Positions 31,968 through 42,455 of a stretch of 64,000 bases of DNA are shown in pieces. Below the pieces are notes generated by a model. The model searched no databases. It was not told where the DNA came from and worked only from the letters and a program-made list of their open reading frames with translations. Numbering within the stretch: position 1 is the first letter of the stretch; each line of letters starts with the position of its first letter. Both the position numbers and the translations under genes were made by a program. Source of the stretch: Furcasterigmium furcatum (Eukaryota; Ascomycota; Sordariomycetes; Glomerellales; Plectosphaerellaceae); contig BCIA01000002.1 of the NCBI GenBank assembly GCA_001599815.1, positions 1,123,831 through 1,187,830 of the forward strand, read 5' to 3'.

Positions 31968-33564
31968 CTAACCTATACGCAGTTGTCAGTCTCGGGCCAA
32001 GATACTCGCAACCACCAGCTGAGCCGTCGTCACTTACCGCAGCAAAGGACCTTCATGAACTTCTGGAACCCAGTCGGCTGTGGCTCCTGCGGGCGCGCGC
32101 TGGGCTGGTTCGCGGGGCTAGCCTGAGGGACGGCTTGGGGCAGGTTCCGGTTGCTGTTTTGGAACTGAGCCTGCGTGGATGCCGTCGGCGTGGCCATGTC
32201 CGACCGAAGACCCCCGGCTCCGTTGGCCCGCGGGACGCCCAAGGCGCCGGGGGCGTTTGGCCGACCTTTGTTCATCTGTTTGATCGGCGACGGAGGCGGG
32301 GGTTGCGCGGCGTTTAAACGGCTCACCGTCAAGTTGTGCGCTTGGTTTTGAGGTGTGCTGGTGCCCTGGCGGTTGCTGCCGTGCAGCTCCATGGCCGAGG
32401 GACCAGGTCGAGCATTTGGGTCGTGCAGCATGTTGTGGCCCCTGGACCCGTCCCAACCCTTCCCCGAGCTCTGCTTCACCTTAATCCAGTCGTACTCGCC
32501 GTCCTCGACCTCGCCCGTGTTCTTCAGCGCCGTGGTGAAGAGCTCCCTCAGGTAGTCGTAGTCCGGCGTGTCCTCGAAGCCCAGGTTGCGGACGTAGGTC
32601 AGATACTTGTTGAACTCCTCGGGGAAGCCCTCGCAAAGATCCCGGACCTGGGTGGTCTGCTTCTTCTCGCCAATCTTCTCGTACTTCTGCTTGTTGGTCG
32701 CAGCCTTGAGGCCCTGCCACGGCAGTCCGCCGCGGAGGAAGTACATGAAAACGTGTCCGAGGGCCTCGAGATCGTCACGTCGCGACTGCTCACGACCCAG
32801 ATGGGTGTTGATACTCATGTACCTGGCAGTGCCTGACAGGGATTTCCTCTCGCGGTAGGGGATGTGCTGCTTCGTCTTGGGGTCGCGGTACTGCTTGGCC
32901 ATACCGAAATCGACCACGTGAATGATCTTATCAGCCTTGGTTCCCGGACGGCCGATCAGGAAGTTGTCGGGCTTGATGTCGCGGTAGATGAGGTTCTTCT
33001 CGTGGATGGTCTGCACCCTCGAAAGCTGCGCTGTGTTAGCATCGAAAAGGGGGTAGGATCAGCAAGGTGCACAAACCATCTGCTTGGCGACCATGACGAC
33101 AGTCTTGATGCTGAACCTGCGACCGCAGTGGTCGAAGAGATCCTCGAGAGAGGGGCCCAGCAGATCGATCACGAGGATGTTGTGAAGACCCTCCTGGCCG
33201 AAGTAGTAGACGTTGGGGATGCCGGCTGAGCAACAAGCGTTAGCTTCGGATCTGGCACTGAGAAGGGGCGCAAACTCACGGCATCCGACGAGGATCTTGT
33301 ACGTCCTGTACTCATCTCGCAACTGGGGTGCATCGCTCTTGCGAGGCTCCTGCAAAGCAAAATTCAATCAGCGCCGGTGCTCGACGATGCATGCTGTGGG
33401 ATGGACCCGAAAAGTCCACGAGCATAGCGACTCACGAATTTGATGGCGATCTGTTGGTTGTTCAGGAGATTCGTCCCCTCGAAGATAACGCCAAAGGATC
33501 CCTCTCCGATCTTCTTTCCCACCCGGTAATGGACGCCCACAACGTTGCTGCTTGAGGAGGCCAT
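31968..33564 (-). CDS. YCK1: Casein kinase I, YCK1/2 type
   Basis: Membrane-associated Ser/Thr kinase acting in plasma-membrane signalling, endocytosis and morphogenesis. Exons are 33564-33436, 33349-33280, 33225-33077, 33025-32038 and a last 5-nt coding piece 31972-31968, giving 446 residues. Kinase motifs are clear: GEGSFGVIFEG (P-loop), IAIKF (Lys), YRDIKPDNFLIG (catalytic loop) and VVDFGMAKQYRD (a CK1-type DFG). RERKSLSGTARYMSINTHLG is the CK1 activation-segment block. A Pro/Asn/Gln-rich linker leads to FQKFMKVLCCG. The terminal Cys-Cys is the palmitoylation signal of the YCK branch, separating it from Hrr25. The final intron (GTAAGTGACG to GCGTATAG) sits inside the glycine codon. If retained, the protein simply ends CCGK at 32030 instead of CCG. 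Confidence 0.92.
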
Positions 33565-35558
33565 GGCGACGACGCTGAGGATTCGAGCTCGATGGGCGAC
33601 GGTTGATGTGGTCTAGGTAGTGCCGCCGGGGTGAAGCGGGCAATCGAGTCGCCCGCCGAGAAGGAGACGTAAGACGCGACAAAAGAGAAAATAGCTGCGA
33701 GTCGGGGGTTATGTCAGTTATTGATTCTCCTGAATGGTTGTTTCGAGATGCCCTCTTCCGTCGACGGGGCCAACTTCAAATGGGTGTGGCAATGCAGCTG
33801 GTCGGGCGTGGCGGAGGGAGGCTTAGGCTGGCTGGCTGGTTGATCTGCCCTGTCCAAGGCTTCCCCGATACCGAAAATGTTCGGACGGTCGTCGTGGTAG
33901 TCGTCGTGGCTGTCGTTTCGATGGGAGACGGAGGGAAATGACGGGTTGCAGCGCAGGGGAAGAAGTCAGAACGCACCTGCTCAATTGATGAGTCGTAGCG
34001 AGGGGGGTCGAAAAATCGGGGGCGTTGCGTGTCGTGCGTGAAGGTCGTGTCTCGTCACCGACAATTGGACGGTCCCGGGCTGGGAAAGGAGGAAGAGAAG
34101 GGGGCGGCCGGAACGCGTGGTGGTTGAAGAAGCTCCGACTCGGTTGGACGAACTGCGGCGGCCCAGGACAGGCAACCACAAGATCGAGAGGCGGTGCGAG
34201 GAAGGGGAGGCACCGAGGAGCGAGGTGAAGGGCTCACGAGGGAGATGTGGAGGAGGAGGAGGATTGAACGGGGATGGGATGGCGAGCAAGCAGGCAAGGT
34301 GAGAGAAAGCGGAAGGGGAAGGGAGAGAGAATGGTTGGAGGGCGCAGAGCACGGGCGGGAAGCGTGCCTGAGGCTTCCCTTCCGTCCCGGCGTGCAGTGC
34401 AGGCGGGCGGCAGCGCAGCACAGCGCAGCTGTTGGGCTCGGGACTGCCAGCTGCCCTGGCCTGGCCACCCGGGCCAGCAAGCTCCAGCCAGGGGGCGACT
34501 TGGCGGTGGGAGACGACCGACCCGCTGCTCCTCCTTTCGCCTAATGTCCGCTAGCCAAATTGGACCGGACATGCCTCAGCGGCCTGCGACCACTGGACAT
34601 TTGGAGATCAGGGCACCTCAGCGCGGGGGCCAACAGACGGCCTGGACCCTGCCAATGCAAGTTGGTTGCCAGGGTACTTCATTCCACCGGCAATCTCCCA
34701 AGAGAATGCAGGTACCTCCTCCCGTTGAGTGACAGTCGCCAGCTTCTGCATTGGGAAAAACCTCATCTGCCCTCTCCCCATTCTCGTCATTCCAACATTC
34801 AACCATGGCCTGTCGCTGAGTTTCGTTTCCGTCCATCGGCTCCGCCGCTATCGGCACCTGGCCCCTGAGCGAAAATGCAGGCGACACCTCAATGCACGAC
34901 GAGCAGCTGCGAGACAAGAGTCAAGACACGAAGCCGGCTTGTCGATCAGAGGGTGTCAGACTATGCCGATCGCCACCTCCATCGTGTTTCTCTCCGGCGC
35001 CAGGCTGGACAGCTGGGAGGCGTACTTTACAGTTTACAGGCAACAGCGTGGTCACCATGTATCCATACCCAAGGGCGACCCGGCGCTCAAACAGAGTGCG
35101 AGCTTAATTATTGAGTATTGACTCGTGCACAACGGCGCGCCGTCGAAGGAGCGGACGCTAGAACACCCGGACATATTGCTACCTTATCCCAAGCTTTCAT
35201 TATTTTCTGCATTGGCCCCCTGCAAATCTGTGCCACCGCCCGCATCCACGATCGGCTCTCCTCTGGTATGTGGGGAGATCGAGCCACCGGGCGCAACTCC
35301 GAGGGACCGCCATCCGTCTCGGAAGCGACAACACGAACTCTCCCTAGGTTGGAGACATGATTAACCGTGCCTGAATCCCCCGACCGAACATCCGCCTTGG
35401 CCTGTCGACCCTCACCGCTCTCACCGCCGAAAGACCAGCACATCGGCATAGGCCCGACAACGGCGGCTGCCGGCCGTCCGCTAGCGTCCGACGGCGCCCC
35501 TATCCTCTCGCCGAGGAAATGCACTTCGGTGGACTCTCCAACCTCCTCCGTACTGACC
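33565..35558. other. Upstream region of the casein kinase gene
   Basis: 2 kb between the kinase start and a small membrane-protein frame. GC-rich with ACGACG-type runs near 33890-33917, consistent with a long leader and promoter for the kinase. No gene was recognised. Confidence 0.4.
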
Positions 35559-35834
35559 TCAGCCGTCCCGTTTGCGCGTGAACATGCTCCCAATNCCCGC
35601 CATGCTGCCCAAGGGATCCTCGGATTTTTCCTCTCGCTGCCGTCTCGGTCGCGGACCCTGCAGAGCTCGTCTTCGTCGGTGGATGGCCGCGCAGATGATC
35701 AGACCGACAGCGGCTACGCCAACGACGCAGCCGATGACAATGCCCACGATGGCTCCCGTCCCCAATCCCCCCCGTGAGGCCCTAGGAGCGCCCGTGCGTT
35801 GTCGTGGGACGATGTGTGTGATGCCGGTCTTCAT
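35559..35834 (-). CDS. Possible small single-pass membrane protein
   Basis: Open frame of 91 residues. Residues about 25-52 form a strong membrane segment (TGAIVGIVIGCVVGVAAVGL then IICAAI) with small-residue spacing, directly followed by HRRRR. This glycine-rich segment plus arginine cluster is common in fungal single-pass surface proteins. The cytosolic part ends SMFTRKRDG. There is no signal peptide before the segment, so either it is a signal-anchor protein or 5' exons at higher coordinates are missing. One ambiguous base (35595) lies in the tail. In the next frame the sequence stays open for about another 150 codons, so an indel at the ambiguous base would change the C terminus. No family is recognised. 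Confidence 0.45.
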   Translation of the reverse strand: MKTGITHIVPRQRTGAPRASRGGLGTGAIVGIVIGCVVGVAAVGLIICAAIHRRRRALQGPRPRRQREEKSEDPLGSMAXIGSMFTRKRDG

Positions 35835-36565
35835 CGGGGGTGGTTGTGATATACAGCTCGGCCCTCAGCAGTAGGCCAATATCATCTGGGTGGTTCAAGA
35901 GTTAGGTTAAAAAAAAAAAAACGACGACAAGTTTGAGGATACAGCTATTTGCGCTCCCTCTCGTTGTTGCACGGTATTTAAGAAACTACGAACGTACACA
36001 TGACGGACGGTTGGTGCTGCTGCGCCTTTTGCCCAGAGTCTTAGCCATGAATATCCGGGTTACCCAAGACAATATGACCTCATCGCCAACATCAACGGAA
36101 CAGACATCACCACTCACGACCAAGTCGATCGAGAACGAAGTCCTGCAGAGATAAAGGGCAAAAGATGCCCCCTGGCGCGTCTAGACGCAGATCCCATTAC
36201 CCAGACTAATCACAAAGCAAAAGTCCCTGCCGTCGAGGCATAGGCGGCCGCCAACCCCCTTTTATGTGCCCGTCCGTCCCGTTCCTGGTGTCCGTCTGTA
36301 ATCTTCAGCGGCGATCGAAAGTGCCGGTGGTGAACCATCGAAAAAAANCCATCCCCGCCGCAGCCGGGGGAAATGCTGAATGCAACCACACAGCTTGCCT
36401 GGGGGCAGCTGAGAGCCCGGTATAGTACAAAACAGCAACGCAAAACGCCGCTTCTCTCGCTCGCTCTCTCCCCTTCCGCCTCCTCTCCTCGGAATCGCCG
36501 CATCCTTCTCGCGGCGCACTTTGTAGCTGTGTAACGGGCAATCTTCCTCATCTGTTTCTGTCGTC
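35835..36565. other. Region between small membrane frame and NUP133
   Basis: 731 bp with a poly-A run at 35909-35921 and an ambiguous base at 36348 after an A-run. No gene was recognised; missing 5' exons of the membrane protein could lie here. Confidence 0.35.
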
Positions 36566-39500
36566 TCAATGCGTGCCATTGGTCTTGCCGTTCAGCTTCT
36601 TCGAGGGAACGGCCTCGCCGTCCTCGTGAGTGCCGTTGGCATGCGCGCCTGCCTTCGTCTCCTCGTCCGCAACACGAGCGACAACGTCTTCCGCATCCTC
36701 GGACGCGGAACGCAGCCAGCTCTCCAACCGAGCCTTGTCAATGTACTTGCGGAGAGTGGTGTCTTCCCACTTCATCGCGGCGACCAGCTTGTCTTTGAAC
36801 GGCTTGTCCATCTCGTTGAAACGGCGGTCGAGCCCGTCGGTGTATGCTCCTAGAACGTCACTAGGGCGGACGGGTTGGAACGGCTGGTCGACGGTTTCTA
36901 GATTCTGTCAGATTTGCTTGGTAAGGAGACTTCCGGGACCAACTTACGAGTCTGGTAACATGCGATCAAGGTACCAAAGAGCGCCGTCTCCCCGAGCCTC
37001 TCCCGGACCTCCTTGTCGTCCTTCAGTTGGGTGTCGTTGATCTTGGTCCAGTCATCCCGGATGAAGCACCGCCTCCAGATCAGGCGAGTTGCCGTCTTGA
37101 GCTCCTCGCCTGTCAGGGCATGCTCGGCGACCTTGAGGGCCGAGTAGAAGGGGTCTACCACCTCGTCCGCGGTTTCGGGCCGAAGGGCGATCAGCGTGAG
37201 GAGATCGATGAGGGTGTGGGCGTCGAGAGCCTCGTGCTTAAGGAGCCTTCGCATTCCGTTCTCGAAAACCTGCGTCAAGGCCTTCTGCGTTCGTGGGATG
37301 TTGAGTCCATGTCCTTCCATGGCCAAGTCCAATGCAGCCGAATCATCCAGGGCCGTTCTGACGGTGGAGTACACATGCTTGTAGAGGTCATCCTGAATGC
37401 CAATGATCTGAAGCTCGTTGTCGATCTCCTCCAGCTGCTCTTCCTGCCTTGCCTCGTCCTTCTTGGTGGCCTGCTTGGGTCGGGTAAAGCTAAACAGGCC
37501 AGGTGTAGGCTCGGGCTCGCAAGACTCGGCCATGAGGGCGAGCTTTCCTAAGCTGAGCTCGATCTTCTTGTTCCACACTTGTTGTTCGCGGCTCAGGCCA
37601 AGATCGAGAAGAGTCTCCGCGGCATGGTCGATGTCCTTCTCGCCCTGGATGTCGTTGATCCAGGATATACGCGCCAGCTCTGGTTTCTGTCTCAAGAACT
37701 TCGTCTTGTATCCATGTCTATCGTGAGAAAAGTCGAGGACGGCGTTGACGCTTTCGTTTTCGAGCAGAATATCGTAGGCAGGGAACGCAAAGGCCTCGCC
37801 GTACTTGTCGAAGAACTTGCCGATTTGCTTCTCCTTCTCGGAAGCCTTGGTCATGATGGAGGCGATATCGCTCTTAGAAGTCGTCGTCTCTGCTTCCTTC
37901 CTAAGGCTGTGGATCTGTTCGATCAGAGAGATAGCGAGGGCCTTCCAAGAACGATGCTTCTCGGCGATCTGAATGCACTCATCCCACTTGCTCAGACGAA
38001 GGAGGGACAGCACCTTATCGTTTCGGTCCACGTCGTAAAGCTTGGCGCAATGTTCAGCCCACTGTTCGGACTTCGGGTCATGCTGCGCAGCACTCCAACG
38101 AGACTGCTCGAGAAGTGAAACGAGATAGCTGTCGGTGAGGGGCCCAACATCCACGATGATCTTCTCAATCAGTTGTCCGTCCGGTTGCTGGCCCTTGCCC
38201 TTAGAGGTTGGGGAGTACTGTTCTAGCCACTGGTGGCACAACTCCAGCAGGCGCTTCAGGTTGTTGCAGATGAAATTGCAGCCCGTCCACGGCTCCGGCA
38301 GTTCTTCGTAGCCGGAGCGGAGGATGCCGCGGTCGAGGCTCTCGTTCTGCAGGCCGTAGAATGCAAGCTTGTCCTTCCGGAACTCGATGGCTGACTGCAA
38401 GGCTGTCAGGTTGACCTTTACAGCCTCGTGGATCATGCGAGTGATGTGTGCGTCATCGAGAACGCGCTCCTTGTACATGTACTTGATCACTTCGTAGGCC
38501 CAGGCGACGAAGATTTCGAGCTTGCCAACGTCGTAGATGAACCAATGCCGAACCCGGTCAACCTCGCCGATGGCACGGTTCGGGACCTTCTTCTCGCTCT
38601 GGTGGATGTACTCCACAATCTCAGCAACCAGATCTTTTTTGTCGCCGGTTGGTCGTTCGCCGGTGAACGCCTCATGACGCTTCCAGAGGAGGGTCGCAAC
38701 CATCATCTTCTCGGCGTGATACAGCAGCACCCAGCGAGTCCGCCGGTCAAGCTGAACGTTGAGGGATTTCAGGTGGTACATGAGCCGTTCCAGGGCCAGA
38801 CACCGCAGTCTGAGGTTCTCTTCGAGCGAGGCGGGAACGGTGGAGATGTGAGGGGTAGTCGAGCCCAGGATCTCATGGCTGACCTGGAGAGCCGCCTCAG
38901 ACATCTCCTTGTCCGAGAACTGAACGCCCCGTTTGCCGTCGAAGTTCAGAGGCGTGTCTTGCTTGTCGCCGAAGAACACGGCCTGGTCCAACTTGCTCTT
39001 GGCGTCGACCTTGGGCGGCTTGTCGCTAGCAAACCTGTCGATATCGGTTGTCGTCAATCGGAGAATGCCAGTCCCCCGGACCATCAGCACAGCAGAAGGA
39101 TTCTTTGTCTTATGTCGGTGGTTCCTGGACTCATCGTGACCGTTGGCCTGTAATGGCTCCTCAAAGCCGGATCCGACGACCTCGGCGATGTGGTTGTCAG
39201 TGAGACTCAAGACATCCTCGTAAGTCGGAGGCAAGATGTGGCTGTCCTCCTGTAACTGGGACTCGGGAGAATCGGGAGGGCAGCCAATAGAGGCCACCAC
39301 AACCGCCTTGTCGAAAATGGCGAACGCGACCAGACCAGGACGAGGGAGGTAGAGGCGCGGCCGGGTGGACTGGGCCGGGTTCACTGGTGTCCAGCGGGTT
39401 TTGTAAGATGTCAGGGGCCTGACCATGCCGATCCGAGCTGACGAGGGAGAGAGGATTACTTCCACCAAGGAATAGTGGGAGTCCTTCTTCCGGGAGAGGC

Positions 39501-40841
39501 TGACGAGGAGGAGAAGCTGTTGAAGGTTGGGGTCATCCGAGGCCAAAGCATCACTGAGCCTGCTCAATTCCTGGTACTTTGGCTCCATCCCCTTCGGGAT
39601 GTAGGTGAAGTCAACGACCTCGAACGAATCGAGACCGTACTCGGCGCTTGTCGGATCAACCTCCTGGATGGCGTTGTAGATATCCTCCCTCACTTCGGCC
39701 TCGGCGATCGTATCATGGTGACCGCCGCGGTGAATCTTCCAAGCTTGAAGCTTTCCCTTGAGCGTAGCCGCGACGACATTGCGCTCGCCAACTCTCGGGC
39801 TTTGCTCGGCGCGGACTGCCGCAATGTCTCCACGACTCGCCGAGTGTGACAGCGCATGGCGGATGCTCCCAAAAATACCACCAGCGGCAGACCCCAGGCC
39901 TGTTCGCAGCATCTGAACGGAGATCATAGGTCGGCCGTGACCGTCGCGGACACTCATGTAGGCTAGTCTTCCACTACTAAAAGCCAGGATGAAGCCTGCG
40001 GACTCGGCGTTGGTGATCTGGACGACGCGCTCGCCGGAGAACATGCCGGAGACGGAGCCCTCGACACCGTGCCTCTGCTGTCGAATGAAGTCCAGAGTTG
40101 CGGCGCTAGAGATTGACTCCCAGTATGTGACCTTGCCGCTGATGGGCATGACAACAACGAGGCCTGGCTCAGATGAAGAAGCCGAGGGCGAGACGAGGCA
40201 GCCGAGCGGCAGCGGTTCGGTGGCATGTTTGGACGGGTACGGAAGGGTGAAGGTGAAGGTCTCGGGTGATTGCGACGGCGTAGTGTACGGCCAGACGATC
40301 GCGTGGGTGTGGCTGAGGCTCAGGGCGTAGCCGTTGGAGAAGATGTCGCCTTGTTGTTGTGTGGTCGCATCTGCTCGAATTCGGTCGGGGAGGGCCGGTA
40401 GCTTGTGAACGGTGTAGGCATTGTTCGTGGTCTGCGCAAAACAAATTAGTCCATCAACATGGCAGCCGCGCGGGCAGCGGTGGTGTTGGTGTGGTGGTCA
40501 TTTCTTACCAGGAGGATGCTTCCATCGCCCTTGGTCGCACGATCGGCTGCCTTTGGCTTCTTGGCGCGGACGCTGAGCTCCTTCCTGGGCGGCGCCTGGG
40601 GCTGGTTCTCGACGCCGTAGTCGTCCAGGCGAACCTCGATGGAGGCGCCTTTGTGATCGGATTTGACCTCGTAGTTTTCCGTGGCGGCGTCCGGATTGAC
40701 GAACGTCTGCTCAGTCAAGGGCAGGCGTTGGCGCTTAGCCTTCGGGGGCTGTACGAGACTATCGGTGCTCTGGGGGCGCTGACGGCGCCGACTCCTCGTT
40801 GCGGTGGCAGGGCCGCCTTCGTGGGTAGACGGCGAGAACAT
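36566..40841 (-). CDS. NUP133: Nucleoporin Nup133
   Basis: Scaffold subunit of the Nup84/Nup107-160 Y-complex of the nuclear pore. Exons are 40841-40509, 40431-36948 and 36897-36566, with introns of 77 and 50 nt, giving 1382 residues, near the usual length in filamentous fungi. The N terminus has basic stretches (TRSRRRQRPQ, PPKAKRQRL). A beta-propeller spans about 110-520 (HAIVWPYTTPSQSPETFTF, GLVVVMPISGKVTYWESI, GERVVQITNAESAGFILAF). The C-terminal two thirds are alpha-helical, as in the Nup133 stalk (ELPEPWTGCNFICNNLKRLL, RLSKWDECIQIAEKHRSWKA, RILWRR-type repeats). The last exon supplies the conserved end MDKPFKDKLVAAMKWEDTTL followed by an acidic, Asn/Gly-rich tail. Identification is by overall architecture and remembered sequence blocks. 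Confidence 0.93.
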
Positions 40842-42455
40842 GGTGTCGTGGGGATGAAGAGATGATGGCGCGAAGGAGAGGGAGAGCCCGAGGCGGCGGT
40901 CGGTCGGTCGGGTATCGACTGGGGGAAGGAGCGGAATCGATCGACCTGTTGCCCAGGTAGTTACAATAGAAGAAGTACTGTTGTCGCTGAGGGTCCAGAA
41001 TCAGGGAAGCATCTCGAAGGGGGTGGAGGATGGCGGTGATGGAAGGAGATGCGACTGCTCGATCCGGTGCCCGACTGTTCTAGAGGAAAAACAAGAGGCC
41101 GGCGTGAAGAGATGGAAGCGGTCGCAGTGGTGGCCGAGAGCAAAATGCAAGCGTGACGAAGCATCACTGGATTGGGCTTCGTCCAAAAAAACAACGACGG
41201 TTACTGGAGCCGCCAAGCTCAGACCAGCTGTGGCCCCACGCTAACCAGCCAGCTCACCCTGCAGGTGCACCGTGGTGCGTGAACCTCTCACCTGGACCTC
41301 ACCTCGCTCACCTGTTGTCTCGCCGTGCCAAGCGCCCACATGATTCGCCTGCCACCCCCGACAGGCACGCAAAATGCCTCTCAGCCTCAGCTGGCCTTGA
41401 TTTCGATATAATTCTAGACAAACACTTTGGTGTTTTGTTTTTGCGAAAGCTTGTGTTGCAAGAAAATCGACAACCCTCATTTTACAACATTGATGAGTCT
41501 GCAGAGCCTCGTGGTATGGATATGGATGTGCATCTATCCAATCTTCCGCTGTCTCCTTGCGCGCATGTTCCAGGTAAATTTCGACCGACAAGCGATTCGA
41601 TCCTTATCACACGTCAAATATCGTATTCGGCTACACAAGTTTGGAAGTATCTGGCCGGGAAGCGGCATGCCTCGCAACAGAAGAAATATGGGTATTTTAA
41701 CGTTTTATATAGAAATTAGCGTCCCATTCTCGCGAGGTCCAGCATGCTACGGGAGAAGGGGAACGTGGTCCTGGGAGCGCGCGCCTGGCCACAGTGAAGA
41801 GCATCTGGTTGGCCCAGGTCAGGCACGAGAATGGTGTTCCTTGGTCAAGTCCCTTATGAGTTGAAGCTGGGTCCATATCAACAGAGCTCGGGTCATAATT
41901 TCGCCAGCACTGTATGTTCCCTGTAAACGAAGTTATGGAATGCGGTGGCTACAAGAGTAGATAAAGACGAAGAGGCTCTTGCAACGATATAGAAACAGCC
42001 AGCAATATACTTATGCGGAGGACTGGCAAGAATCCAGGTAATTCCTGGACAATGACCCAAGTAGGACTTCATGTGGTTCAGTCATCACCGTTCCTCAGGG
42101 TAGCTCGTAGTTCATCATGCGATGTGCCCTTGCCCCCAAGCTCTTGAAACAGACAGCTTACCACCCAGAAGAAGCAATCGGCCATGGCCATGGTCCTGAC
42201 CGTCGTTGAGATGGGACGAATTCACAAGTGGTGACTTCAACGTCAATCCGGAAAAGTGGGTCGCCGTTGTTAGCGGGTGTCCAACGTCATTGGGGAGATT
42301 CGGAGACGCTCCGACATCCACCTTAACAGTTACCCGACAGCTTCAGTTAACCGAGGTGAAGACGACAGCGACAAGGCATGCCACCAGATGTAGGCACACA
42401 GGGAGCAGAAAAGGGACAGATCGGGATCGCACCTCAACTCCCTCGGTGAGAGACA
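40842..42455. promoter_or_regulatory. Divergent intergenic region, NUP133 and AFG1
   Basis: 1.6 kb. From about 41400 to 42100 base composition is visibly more AT-rich than the surroundings. A 188-codon plus-strand frame (41153-41719) has no recognised motif. No gene is called. Confidence 0.4.

Noticed and set aside
41153..41719. 188-codon plus-strand frame upstream of AFG1
   Set aside because: Crosses a composition boundary from GC-rich to AT-rich sequence and has no recognisable motif.
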